A model generated the notes under the pieces. It saw only the letters and a list, made by a program, of their open reading frames with translations, searched no databases and had not been told where the DNA came from. A stretch of 20,213 bases of DNA from JBOFGK01 sp051649085 (lineage in GTDB: Bacteria > Bacillota_I > Bacilli_A > UBA3375): assembly GCA_051649085.1 (NCBI GenBank), contig JBOFGK010000046.1:1-20213 (forward strand), given 5' to 3'. The position numbers and the translations under genes were made by a program. Shown here one piece after another: positions 1 through 7,295 of the stretch; position 1 is the stretch's first letter, and every line of letters starts with the position of its first letter.

Positions 1-354
1 ATTTTCAATGTAGTAACGATAACTTTGTTTTTTAAATTTTCTTTGCTTAGTTCCAATATATACTTTTTTTATTCGACTTTGGATAATTGCCCCACAACAC
101 ATCAAGCACGGCTCAACTGTTACATATAGTTCACATTCATCTAATTTCCAACTATTTAATATCCGAGCTGCAGATTCAATTGCAATAATCTCAGCATGTC
201 CACTAATTTTAGTGGAGCCTTCTCGTTGGTTATGTCCATAACCTATTATTCTGTCATTTAAAACCACAACAGCACCAATCGGAATTTCTTTTTTTTCAAA
301 TGCAATATTTGCTAAGTTAACCGCTTCTTGCATATATTCTATTTTTTTTTCCAT
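1..354 (-). CDS. tadA: TadA-like tRNA-specific adenosine deaminase (3' end cut by window)
   Basis: Zinc-dependent deaminase, most likely the enzyme that converts A34 to inosine in the tRNA-Arg(ACG) anticodon so that it reads CGN codons. I translated it directly: 118 codons from the ATG at 354 run off the window without a stop. The cytidine-deaminase fold is shown by HAE (zinc ligand His53, proton shuttle Glu55) and PCLMC (Cys83, Cys86), preceded by the IPIGAVVV strand typical of TadA. The residues after VYIGTKQRKFKK do not show the usual GAAGS-type segment, so a divergent TadA or another purine/pyrimidine deaminase of the same superfamily remains possible. It lies beyond the topA terminator and has its own -10 box only 6 nt from the ATG. 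No usable Shine-Dalgarno is visible; a second in-frame ATG at 333 also lacks one. Confidence 0.75.
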   Translation of the reverse strand, partial: MEKKIEYMQEAVNLANIAFEKKEIPIGAVVVLNDRIIGYGHNQREGSTKISGHAEIIAIESAARILNSWKLDECELYVTVEPCLMCCGAIIQSRIKKVYIGTKQRKFKKQSYRYYIEN

Positions 355-366
355 ACCTAAATTATA
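355..366 (-). promoter_or_regulatory. Candidate -10 promoter for tadA, possibly giving a leaderless mRNA
   Basis: On the minus strand a perfect TATAAT (366-361) is followed by six bases and the tadA ATG (354). With the usual 5-9 nt discriminator, transcription would begin at or next to the start codon. The -35 region is AT-rich but has no good TTGACA match at 16-19 nt. It sits just past the topA terminator, where a new promoter is needed. This is a sequence match only. Confidence 0.45.
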
Positions 367-438
367 CCCTAAATCACGGTTTTTTTGGAAAAAGATGATC
401 GATATTCCCAAGATTTCATGATCAAACTTAAATACACG

Positions 439-469
439 AAAAAGATGTTTCTTAATTAAAAGAAACATC
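439..469 (-). terminator. Rho-independent terminator after topA
   Basis: On the minus strand a perfect 10-bp stem (GATGTTTCTT / AAGAAACATC) with a 6-nt loop is followed by five T's. It begins about 28 nt after the topA stop codon and closes the long gene train. The stem is AT-rich but fully paired, and the T-run is on the correct side for minus-strand transcription. Confidence 0.85.
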
Positions 470-496
470 CCAAGTTTAAACTGCCTAAAATTTATA

Positions 497-2551
497 TTAT
501 TCCGCTTTTTTTACTGTTTTCTTTGCAGCTGTTTTTGTTGGTTTTTTAGTCGTTGATTTTGTCGTTTTCTTTTTAGTAACTTTTTTCTTTTTTGGTTCTG
601 TTTCTTGGACAATTCCTATATCTTCAAGTTTCCAAACTGCTTGATCACATTTAGGAAAACGATCGCAACCATAGAAGACTTTTCCACGTTTTGTTCTTTT
701 TTCAACCATTTGACCTTCATTACATTTTGGACATGTTCCAAAAGTTTCGGTATTTTCATTTTGAATAAATTTACATTCTGGAAAACCACTACAAGCTACA
801 AAATCACCGTATTTTCCACGTCTTTTAACTAATTGTTTTCCACAATTTGGACATTCTTCATCAAGAAATTCTGGTGCTAAAGTCTCCATACCTTTACTTG
901 CCTCTTCAAATTTTTCAATGAAATCATGGTAGAAGGCATCAATTACTTTAACACGTTCACTTTCACCAACTGCAATTAAGTCTAACTTTTCTTCCAATTT
1001 AGACGTATACTCAACATTAATCAATTCCTCGAAAAATTCCTTAAGTTTATTTACAACAAGCTCACCGATTTCGGTTGGTGTGAATGCTTTGTTTTCAAGT
1101 GTAACATAGTTTCTCGTCTTTAAAATATCAATTGTTGCTGCATAAGTTGATGGCCGACCAATTCCATTTTCTTCCATTTCTTTAATTAATTTTGCTTCCG
1201 AAAAACGACTTGGTGGTGTTGTGAAATGATTTGTTTGACGATAGTCTTTAACAGTGATTTCTTGACCTGGAATTAAGCTGAAGTCAATAATTTTTTCTTC
1301 TGTTTCATTTTCATCTAAATAGATTTTTCGATATCCATCAAATAAAATTTTCGATGCTGTTGTTTTGAAAAGTGTTCCTTGTTGATGTTTAAATAAATAT
1401 GTTGTTGTTTCTATTTCAGCAGCTTTCATCAGTGAAGCGATAGCACGATTCCAAATTAATTCATATAACCGAAACTGTTCTGGTGTTAAAAAGCGTTTAA
1501 TTGCACTTGGTGTATGTTTTAAATTAGTTGGTCTAATACCTTCATGGGCATCTTGTATATTACCTTTTTCTTTTTTTAAGCGATAAAAACCAACATATTC
1601 TTTACCGTAAACATTGTTAATGTAGCCCAATGCATTTTTCACAAAGTCTTCACTCATTCTTGTTGAATCAGTACGCATATAAGTAATTAACCCTTCAAGT
1701 TCTCCGTTAATTTCTAATCCTTCATATAATTTTTGGGCAAGCGACATTGTTTTTTTTGAACCAAATCCTAATTTTGTACTAGCTGTTTGTTGTAAAGTTG
1801 AAGTTGTAAAAACATGCTTAGAATTTTGTTTACTTGTTTTTGGTGTAATTGAATCAACGACTAGTTTTTTATCGTTTTTTATTTGTTGATAAATCTCAGC
1901 AATTATTTCGGGAGCAACTTTTTTTGAATTTTTCTCATATTCAAGTTCAAGTGTTTCATAATCAGCAAATAGTTTTGCATATTCGACTGGAATAAAGGCA
2001 CGGATTTCTTCTTCACGTTCAACGATAAGTCTAAGTGCTACCGATTGAACTCGCCCTGCAGATTTAGCTTTTATTTTCTTCTGCAATAAATTAGATAATT
2101 TAAATCCCATAATCCGATCAATTATTCGTCGACTTTCTTGAGAATAGACTAGATCCATATCTAATTTTCGACTTTCTTGGATTCCTTTTAAAACTCCATT
2201 TTTAGTAATTTCATTGAAAATAATTCGATTGTTTTCTGTCAAATCAAGCCCTAATTCATCTGCTAAGTGCCAAGAAATTGCTTCTCCTTCACGATCAGGA
2301 TCGGTTGCCAAATAAATTTGATCACATTCTTTTGCTTGCTTTTTTATATCCGTTACGACTTTCTTTTTTCCTTTAATATATGTATAGGTTGGTGTGTAAT
2401 CAGCTTCAATGTCAACTCCGAATCCACCTTCTCCTTTAATTGCTAAGTCACGAACATGACCAACTGAACTTGTAACGATATAGTCTTTTCCTAAATATTT
2501 CTCAATTGTTTTAGCTTTGGAAGGTGACTCCACAATTACTAATTTTTTCAT
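497..2551 (-). CDS. topA: DNA topoisomerase I (type IA)
   Basis: Relaxes negative supercoils by cutting and passing single strands. The 684-residue protein starts with a Toprim domain (Glu9 in VESPSKAKT; DPDRE at 84-88). The catalytic tyrosine is Tyr291 in ITYMRTDSTR, and the conserved GIGRPSTYA motif is near 463-471. Two C-terminal four-cysteine zinc ribbons follow (Cys567/570/587/593 and Cys607/610/629/635). The last ~35 residues form a Lys/Thr-rich basic tail, probably for DNA contact. Many Bacillota TopA proteins have three zinc ribbons; this one has two. The ATG at 2551 is preceded by AGAGGT at good spacing. It starts 10 nt after the dprA stop, the classic Bacillota dprA-topA pair, and is the last gene before a strong terminator. 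Confidence 0.97.
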   Translation of the reverse strand: MKKLVIVESPSKAKTIEKYLGKDYIVTSSVGHVRDLAIKGEGGFGVDIEADYTPTYTYIKGKKKVVTDIKKQAKECDQIYLATDPDREGEAISWHLADELGLDLTENNRIIFNEITKNGVLKGIQESRKLDMDLVYSQESRRIIDRIMGFKLSNLLQKKIKAKSAGRVQSVALRLIVEREEEIRAFIPVEYAKLFADYETLELEYEKNSKKVAPEIIAEIYQQIKNDKKLVVDSITPKTSKQNSKHVFTTSTLQQTASTKLGFGSKKTMSLAQKLYEGLEINGELEGLITYMRTDSTRMSEDFVKNALGYINNVYGKEYVGFYRLKKEKGNIQDAHEGIRPTNLKHTPSAIKRFLTPEQFRLYELIWNRAIASLMKAAEIETTTYLFKHQQGTLFKTTASKILFDGYRKIYLDENETEEKIIDFSLIPGQEITVKDYRQTNHFTTPPSRFSEAKLIKEMEENGIGRPSTYAATIDILKTRNYVTLENKAFTPTEIGELVVNKLKEFFEELINVEYTSKLEEKLDLIAVGESERVKVIDAFYHDFIEKFEEASKGMETLAPEFLDEECPNCGKQLVKRRGKYGDFVACSGFPECKFIQNENTETFGTCPKCNEGQMVEKRTKRGKVFYGCDRFPKCDQAVWKLEDIGIVQETEPKKKKVTKKKTTKSTTKKPTKTAAKKTVKKAE

Positions 2552-2561
2552 TTTACCTCTT

Positions 2562-3314
2562 TCAATTATACTTTTTTTCTTGAATTATAAAGACACTTGC
2601 GCCTTCACAAATAAGTTGATTACATCCCTTAGAATTTGGGCTATAGATGTCACCTGGAACAGCTATTATTTCTTTTGCATGATCGAGCATAAAATTCGCA
2701 TAAATTAATGCTTTACTATATTGCTTGGCTTCAACAATATATAGTTTTTTCGCAAGCATTGCAATAAAATAATTTTTACGCATGATTGTTTTTTTAGTTG
2801 CGACTTGTTTTGGTGGAAAAATAGACAAGACAAGTGACTGAAAACTTTTCTGAAAAACAATGTCGGTTGCTTTTAGTGGATAAATTTTTTGAAAGCCACT
2901 TGTCAAGACTAACACTCGATTAAATGCTCGATCTTTTGCATAAAGTTGCGCAATTCTTTCCACACCGTACATCACTCCCGTAATTAATATTTCTTTATCT
3001 AATTGTTTAACAACATCTTTTGTGACCGTTTTTCCATATAATGTCGGATAAGTACTGCCATAAATCCAAGCTAACTCTTCTTTCAATAAATTAAGATTAC
3101 CTAAATAGTAAATAATGACTGGTGCATCTAATTCATTTCGAAGGTTTAATGGATAATTGGTACACAACTTAGTTACATATCGACAATTTAGCGTGTTTAG
3201 GTATTGTTCTAACACGTTGTCACTTACTTTTAATTGATACTCTTCTTCGATTAATTCTTTAAGTTTTTCATCATCATAAAATTGATGTAAATAAACTAAT
3301 GTTTTTGCATTCAT
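2562..3314 (-). CDS. dprA: Divergent DprA/Smf family DNA-processing protein
   Basis: DprA normally binds single-stranded DNA and loads RecA during natural transformation. This 250-residue protein keeps the Rossmann-like layout: YP at 54-55, IYGSTYPTLYG at 84-94 matching the family GSRxxSxYG loop, ITGVMYGVE at 111-119 matching SGxAxGID, FPPK at 166-169, IVEAKQYSKAL at 193-203 matching the VVEAxxxSGSL motif, and AVPGD...GCNQLICEGA at 218-239. Several hallmark residues are changed: the Arg of GSR is Thr, GID-AH becomes GVE-AQ, and the FPxRNRxIA region reads MRKNYFIA. Identity is supported by synteny with topA. The ATG at 3314 has a perfect AGGAGG seven bases upstream. Competence function is doubtful because DNA- and RecA-contact residues could be affected. 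Confidence 0.8.
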   Translation of the reverse strand: MNAKTLVYLHQFYDDEKLKELIEEEYQLKVSDNVLEQYLNTLNCRYVTKLCTNYPLNLRNELDAPVIIYYLGNLNLLKEELAWIYGSTYPTLYGKTVTKDVVKQLDKEILITGVMYGVERIAQLYAKDRAFNRVLVLTSGFQKIYPLKATDIVFQKSFQSLVLSIFPPKQVATKKTIMRKNYFIAMLAKKLYIVEAKQYSKALIYANFMLDHAKEIIAVPGDIYSPNSKGCNQLICEGASVFIIQEKKYN

Positions 3315-3469
3315 GTTTTTACCTCCTACATATATTATTAGTAAAAACTTTTAAATGACTTACTTTTTTCAAAATAATATTCAATTTTTGAAGTTTATCA
3401 GAAGAAACATTAATTTATTTAGTTACTATTTTTTGTGCTATTTTGTGTCAGATTTTTCTTTAACGACAA
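3315..3469 (-). other. 155-nt intergenic region between lepB-2 and dprA
   Basis: This is the only sizeable gap inside the gene train. It is very AT-rich. I see no terminator: a 7-bp inverted repeat (TTCAAAA, 3368-3374 and 3386-3392) has no T-run on the proper side. Near 3330-3345 the minus strand reads TAATAATATATG just before the dprA AGGAGG, a possible weak -10, without a convincing -35. A secondary promoter for dprA-topA is plausible but not demonstrated. Confidence 0.4.
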
Positions 3470-3991
3470 TTACTTTGTAACAAGCTGATCATTTGGATTA
3501 TCTTTTGAAAATAAAATTAATGATTTAATGTCATTTTGCTTGATTGGACCAGCCGTTCTACTATCAAAATTGTCTGCATCATAATTATCTGCTAATACAA
3601 AGTATTCATCAGGACCTAATAAGACTTCTGTTTTCAAGTCTGCTGGTTGTAAGTTATTAACGACAAGCACATTATTTACATATACGTTCGATCCATCAAT
3701 TTTAACTGTTTGATTCGGAATTGCAATTACTCGTTTAATCTGATACTGAATTTTATTCTCACTCATGACTTCATAAGCAACGACGTCGTTTTGACGAATG
3801 TTTTTAAAGTTTGTGAATCCAAAAATTAAATCACCATTTTCAAAAGTTGGTTCCATTGAATTACCTGTAACTCGTGCATTTACAATATTTATTTGATATG
3901 CTGTAAAAATAAAAATAATAATATTCACTAAAACTAACCACTCGATAATTTCAATTTTTTTCCTGATTGCTGACTTTGCTTTTTTTGCCAT
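3470..3991 (-). CDS. lepB: Type I signal peptidase, second tandem copy
   Basis: Membrane-anchored serine protease that removes signal peptides from exported proteins. The 173-residue protein has a short basic N-terminus, one membrane segment (about 16-34), and then the catalytic domain outside the membrane. The nucleophile is Ser45 in TGNSMEPTF and the general base is Lys86 in QIKRVIA; their 41-residue spacing fits Gram-positive SipS. The last conserved box reads LADNYDADNFDSR, with Ala where GDN is usual, and the lysine box continues IPNQTVK instead of the normal PGD type. It shares KIDGSNVYVN and the DNPND tail with its neighbour, so a local duplication followed by divergence is likely. The ATG has GAGGT upstream, 32 nt after the first copy. 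Confidence 0.9.
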   Translation of the reverse strand: MAKKAKSAIRKKIEIIEWLVLVNIIIFIFTAYQINIVNARVTGNSMEPTFENGDLIFGFTNFKNIRQNDVVAYEVMSENKIQYQIKRVIAIPNQTVKIDGSNVYVNNVLVVNNLQPADLKTEVLLGPDEYFVLADNYDADNFDSRTAGPIKQNDIKSLILFSKDNPNDQLVTK

Positions 3992-4023
3992 GTTTTTACC
4001 TCATTTTATATTAAATTTTCAAA

Positions 4024-4644
4024 CTAGTTAGGTTCGATTAAATCATTTGGATTATCTTTATTTGAAAAAATTATTTTCGATTTAATTGCATCACTTTCAA
4101 CAGGTCCTGTAGTTCGACTATCAAGACTGATTCGATAATTATCCCCAATGACAAAATATTGGGTTGAACTCAGTTCGTATGTTCGATACTGAACTTCGCC
4201 TTCTAATTTATCAATTACTAATTTGTCATTTACATAAACATTACTCCCGTCAATTTTGACAACATCACCTGGTGTTCCGATAATTCGCTTTATATGATAT
4301 TCCAATCCACCTTTTTGATCGTCCGCAAGAAAGGCAATAACATCATTTTGCTTAAGTGTTTTGAATCGTTTGAAACCAAGTACATTTTCACCATCACTAT
4401 AAGTAGTATCCATCGAATCACCACTAACTTGTGCTCTAATAAAGAAAAAATTGAAGAGCGCAACGATTAAAATAACAAGTAATAGTGAATAAGTCCATTC
4501 TTTGACTTCTTTCATAATTTTTTGCTTACGTGCCTGTTTTTCCAATTTTTCTTGTTCAAGTAATTCATGTTCAAATTCAGTTTCTGTCATTTCTTTATTA
4601 GTGTTTTTTTCTTCGAATACTTCATTGTCATTTTCATTATTCAT
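4024..4644 (-). CDS. lepB: Type I signal peptidase, first tandem copy
   Basis: Cleaves signal peptides at the outer face of the membrane. I chose the ATG at 4644 (206 residues) because CGAGGT lies six bases upstream; an in-frame ATG at 4662 has no comparable site. Residues 1-49 are a charged, Glu/Lys-rich cytoplasmic extension that may form a coiled coil. The membrane helix spans about 51-69. The nucleophile is Ser77 in SGDSMDTTY and the base is Lys119 in HIKRIIGTPGD. The closing box GDNYRISLDSR (167-177) is canonical, so this copy looks fully competent. It follows trmD by 23 nt. In many Bacillota lepB lies in this region, but usually after rplS, which is not here. Confidence 0.93.
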   Translation of the reverse strand: MNNENDNEVFEEKNTNKEMTETEFEHELLEQEKLEKQARKQKIMKEVKEWTYSLLLVILIVALFNFFFIRAQVSGDSMDTTYSDGENVLGFKRFKTLKQNDVIAFLADDQKGGLEYHIKRIIGTPGDVVKIDGSNVYVNDKLVIDKLEGEVQYRTYELSSTQYFVIGDNYRISLDSRTTGPVESDAIKSKIIFSNKDNPNDLIEPN

Positions 4645-4667
4645 TTTTATACCTCGATTCATAAAAA

Positions 4668-5411
4668 TTATTTATCTTTCTTATCGGTTATTTGAGTTCT
4701 TAATTTTGCAAGATAGGTAGCTTGTTCTGGCGACAAAGTAATTTTGTCTAATAGGTCTGGACGTTTGAAAAATGTTTCTTCAAGTGATTTTTCTTCCTTC
4801 CATTTATCTATTATAGCATGATTTCCACTTAAAAGGACTTCTGGAACCGAAATTCCTTCAAAAATTGCCGGTCGCGTATATTGTGGATGTTCAAGCAAAC
4901 CGTTGCTAAAGCTATCGTTTAGATGTGAACATTGATTATTGATTACATTGGGAATTAGTCGTGAAACACCATCAATAATAATTTGTGCTGCAAGTTCACT
5001 TCCTGAAATAATATAATCACCAATTGAAATTTCTTCATCAACAAACGTGTCAATTACTCGTTGATCTACTCCTTCATACCGTGCACATAGGATCGTAAGC
5101 TCAGACATTTCAGCTAATTCTTCTAATTTTTTTTGATTTAAGGTTACACCTTTAGGTGATGGATAAATCAGATGTGAATCTTCCAAATTATTTTCTCTAA
5201 TTGCAGAAAAGACTGGCTGACACATAAACAACATTCCTTCTCCACCACCAAACACATAATCATCAACTTTGTTATGTTTGTTTTCTGTATATTCACGAAT
5301 ATCAATAATATTAAATTCTATCTTTTCTTGCTTGATTGCTTTTGCAACAATACCAACAAGTCTGAAATCGGAAAACAGTTCGGGAAAAATCGTCAATATA
5401 TTAATCTTCAT
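4668..5411 (-). CDS. trmD: tRNA (guanine37-N1)-methyltransferase
   Basis: Transfers a methyl group from SAM to N1 of G37 in tRNAs that have G36, which prevents +1 frameshifting. The protein of 247 residues begins MKINILTIFPELF, the normal TrmD start. The SPOUT trefoil-knot motifs are present: FGGGEGM (54-60), CARYEGVDQRV (109-119), SIGDYIISGSELAA (129-142) with IDGVSRLIPNV, and the catalytic-region DSFSNGLLEHPQYTRPA with Asp166. The reading frame is open to 5522, but the extra 37 codons overlap rimM and match nothing in the family. From the chosen ATG it overlaps rimM by 11 nt, with AGGGATG upstream, so translational coupling is likely. The usual downstream neighbour rplS is missing. Confidence 0.96.
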   Translation of the reverse strand: MKINILTIFPELFSDFRLVGIVAKAIKQEKIEFNIIDIREYTENKHNKVDDYVFGGGEGMLFMCQPVFSAIRENNLEDSHLIYPSPKGVTLNQKKLEELAEMSELTILCARYEGVDQRVIDTFVDEEISIGDYIISGSELAAQIIIDGVSRLIPNVINNQCSHLNDSFSNGLLEHPQYTRPAIFEGISVPEVLLSGNHAIIDKWKEEKSLEETFFKRPDLLDKITLSPEQATYLAKLRTQITDKKDK

Positions 5412-5898
5412 CAAACATCCCTGACACTTCATTAATTGTAATTGTTCTTGTCGCTTCGTCAATTTTTGTAATAAAGAAATCTGTACACGGAATAATTTTA
5501 CTCGTTTTTTCAGATTCGACACGCATTACATTGTAATGACCATAATCTAAAACTTCTTTAACTAGTCCTCGATAAATGCCATCCTGATTATACACTTTCA
5601 TCTTTAGCAAATCAAGAATTAATGCATTGTTTTCTTCAACTTCTAATTTTTCTCCATAAATTAGATTGTTTTTCAAAAATAAAACTTCATTTATATTTGA
5701 GTATTCAATAAATTTAACGATATCAAAACTTTTATGAAAAAAGTGATTTTCAACTGTTAAGACTAATTCACCTTTCGCTGTTTTAACCAAAATTTTTGCT
5801 CCTTTGGCAAAGCGAATATCTTTGAAATCAGAATTCGACATAATTCTTACTTCACCTTTAATTCCTTGAGTATTTACAATTTTACCAATTTCAATCAT
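5401..5898 (-). CDS. rimM: Ribosome maturation factor RimM
   Basis: Assists late assembly of the 30S subunit, acting on the head region with S19 and helix 33b of 16S rRNA. The protein has 165 residues. The N-terminal barrel carries the signature IGKIVNTQGIKGEVRI (4-19), and the C-terminal PRC-barrel region carries GLVKEVLDYGHYNV (111-124) and IPCTDFFITKID (136-147), equivalent to the IPF...I motif of the family. Synteny with trmD supports the call. The ATG at 5898 has GGAG four bases upstream and overlaps the coaE stop by 8 nt (ATGATTGA). Its usual upstream partner rpsP is replaced here by coaE. Confidence 0.94.
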   Translation of the reverse strand: MIEIGKIVNTQGIKGEVRIMSNSDFKDIRFAKGAKILVKTAKGELVLTVENHFFHKSFDIVKFIEYSNINEVLFLKNNLIYGEKLEVEENNALILDLLKMKVYNQDGIYRGLVKEVLDYGHYNVMRVESEKTSKIIPCTDFFITKIDEATRTITINEVSGMFDED

Positions 5899-6469
5899 CT
5901 TGCTCCATTATTTCTTTTATTTTCACTTCAAAGGCAGCCAATGTTTCGTTGTTTAATATTTCTAAACAATCTTTGTCTTTGACAATAATTTTTTCTTGAA
6001 TTTCCAAAAACTTTTTAGTTTGTTCACGTTCACGTTTATCTCGAGTATAAACCCGTTCAATACTTGATTCGCTCGAACTTGAAATCCAAATACATTGATC
6101 GTATTTAATCGCTAATTTATCAACGATCGGGCAATCTAAATATAGTCTTTCGACCTGACGTGCTAATTCATTAATTTTAGCTTCCACATATGGGTAAACA
6201 ATTCGTTCAAGTTCTAGTAAAAAATCGGGTTTATCTTTAACTGTTTTTTTCAACAGCTGCATATCAATTTCAGGTGCTGAACTAATTGTTAAATCGTCAT
6301 TTACTAAACTTAGTGCTTGATTAACTTTGGTAATTACTTCATCAACTGTTTGATATAAATAGTGAACGTACTTATCACATTCAAAAACATCTGCCCCATA
6401 TTGTTCGGCAATAATTTTCGAAAAGGTTGTTTTCCCGCTTCCGGTATATCCTTTAATTGCTATTATCAT
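5891..6469 (-). CDS. coaE: Divergent dephospho-CoA kinase
   Basis: Phosphorylates the 3'-hydroxyl of dephospho-CoA, the last step of coenzyme A synthesis. The 192-residue protein opens with a P-loop, GYTGSGKTT (8-16), then FECDKYVHYLY (29-39) in place of the family DADxIVH, VYPYVEAKI (91-99) in the lid region, and RVYTRDKRER...FLEIQEKI (139-161) matching the RxxxRD...R..Q element. Similarity is weak beyond these points; a neighbouring P-loop kinase family is possible, but the mutM-coaE order of Bacillota supports CoaE. The ATG at 6469 puts the P-loop at the normal distance from the N-terminus. It overlaps mutM by 17 nt and has no good Shine-Dalgarno. A GTG at 6502 lies only 2 nt from an AGGAGG that encodes part of MutM. 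Confidence 0.8.
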   Translation of the reverse strand: MIIAIKGYTGSGKTTFSKIIAEQYGADVFECDKYVHYLYQTVDEVITKVNQALSLVNDDLTISSAPEIDMQLLKKTVKDKPDFLLELERIVYPYVEAKINELARQVERLYLDCPIVDKLAIKYDQCIWISSSSESSIERVYTRDKREREQTKKFLEIQEKIIVKDKDCLEILNNETLAAFEVKIKEIMEQDD

Positions 6470-7295
6470 TTTTTTGACAGTTAGAACAAAAATGTGTTCC
6501 ACGTCCTCCTACTTTTATTTTACTAATTGGCTGACCACAAACTGGACACGGTTCATCTTTACGACCATAAACATTTAAACTGTACTGGAATAATCCACTG
6601 ACATCTCCACTTACCGCAAAACTTTTAACTGTCGTTCCACCTGCTGTTATTGCCTTATTTAATACAAGAATGGAATTGTCAACTATTGCTTCAATTTGTG
6701 AATTAGTTACATGACATGCACTTGTAAGGGGATGAATTTTACTTAAAAACAACACTTCATCAACATAGATATTTCCTAAACCCGCAACAACAGTTTGATC
6801 AAGTAATGTTTCTTTAATTGTTTTATGTTTTGTTTGTAATTTAGTTTTTAAATAATCAAAAGTAAATAACTTATCATCATTTGCTTCTACACCTAATTTT
6901 GCCAAGCCTTTTAAGGCCATAACTTCTGATTTACTAGTTAGTTCCATCGTACCAAATTTACGAACATCATTGTAAATCAGTTCACTTCCATCGGTAAATC
7001 TAAAAATTATATGATCATGTTTGGAATAAGCAGCTGGTGTTTTTTCCACATAATTATATTTTCCTTCCATTCGTAAATGAGAAACAAGCACTTGTTGATC
7101 TAATTCGATTAATAAATATTTGGCATACCTTGAGATTGCAGTTATTTCTCGATTAATAAGCGTATCTTTAAAGATTTGTGAGTCGATTTCTCGAATAATT
7201 CCTGAATAATTAATAATGATATCCGAGATTTTTTTCTTAATTACTAATTGACTAAGGACTCGTCTAACAGTTTCAACTTCTGGTAATTCAGGCAT
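6453..7295 (-). CDS. mutM: Formamidopyrimidine-DNA glycosylase (Fpg/MutM)
   Basis: Bifunctional glycosylase/AP lyase that removes 8-oxoguanine and formamidopyrimidines from DNA. The start at 7295 is fixed by chemistry: after Met removal Pro2 is the catalytic N-terminus (MPELPEVETVRR), and AAGGAG lies four bases upstream. Other catalytic residues are Glu3, Lys60, His74 (SHLRMEGKY) and Asn173 (GLGNIYVDE). The C-terminal zinc finger has Cys250, Cys253, Cys270 and Cys273 around GGRGTHFC with Arg265. All key residues are present and the length (280) is normal. It overlaps the upstream Spx-like gene by 8 nt (ATGCCTGA). Confidence 0.97.
   Translation of the reverse strand: MPELPEVETVRRVLSQLVIKKKISDIIINYSGIIREIDSQIFKDTLINREITAISRYAKYLLIELDQQVLVSHLRMEGKYNYVEKTPAAYSKHDHIIFRFTDGSELIYNDVRKFGTMELTSKSEVMALKGLAKLGVEANDDKLFTFDYLKTKLQTKHKTIKETLLDQTVVAGLGNIYVDEVLFLSKIHPLTSACHVTNSQIEAIVDNSILVLNKAITAGGTTVKSFAVSGDVSGLFQYSLNVYGRKDEPCPVCGQPISKIKVGGRGTHFCSNCQKNDNSN

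Noticed and set aside
439..469. tRNA-like or riboswitch-like structure in intergenic regions
   Set aside because: The hairpins at 439-469 and 19945-19973 are simple terminators; no cloverleaf, T-box or riboswitch core is recognisable in any gap.
497..652. Lys/Thr-rich end of topA as a frameshifted or foreign tail
   Set aside because: Basic low-complexity tails are common at TopA C-termini and the frame runs cleanly to a stop just before the terminator.
605..832. Plus-strand open frames opposite topA, trmD, pgcA, mnmA, gatB and ligA
   Set aside because: All lie antisense to well-supported genes, have low-complexity or implausible translations, lack ribosome sites and match no family I know.
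3368..3392. Inverted repeat TTCAAAA...TTTTGAA as a terminator of lepB-2
   Set aside because: The stem is only 7 AT-rich pairs, the loop is 11 nt, and on the minus strand it is followed by A's and not T's.
5412..5522. N-terminal extension of trmD by 37 codons
   Set aside because: It overlaps rimM, resembles no TrmD sequence, and the family start MKI(N)ILTIFP lies at 5411.
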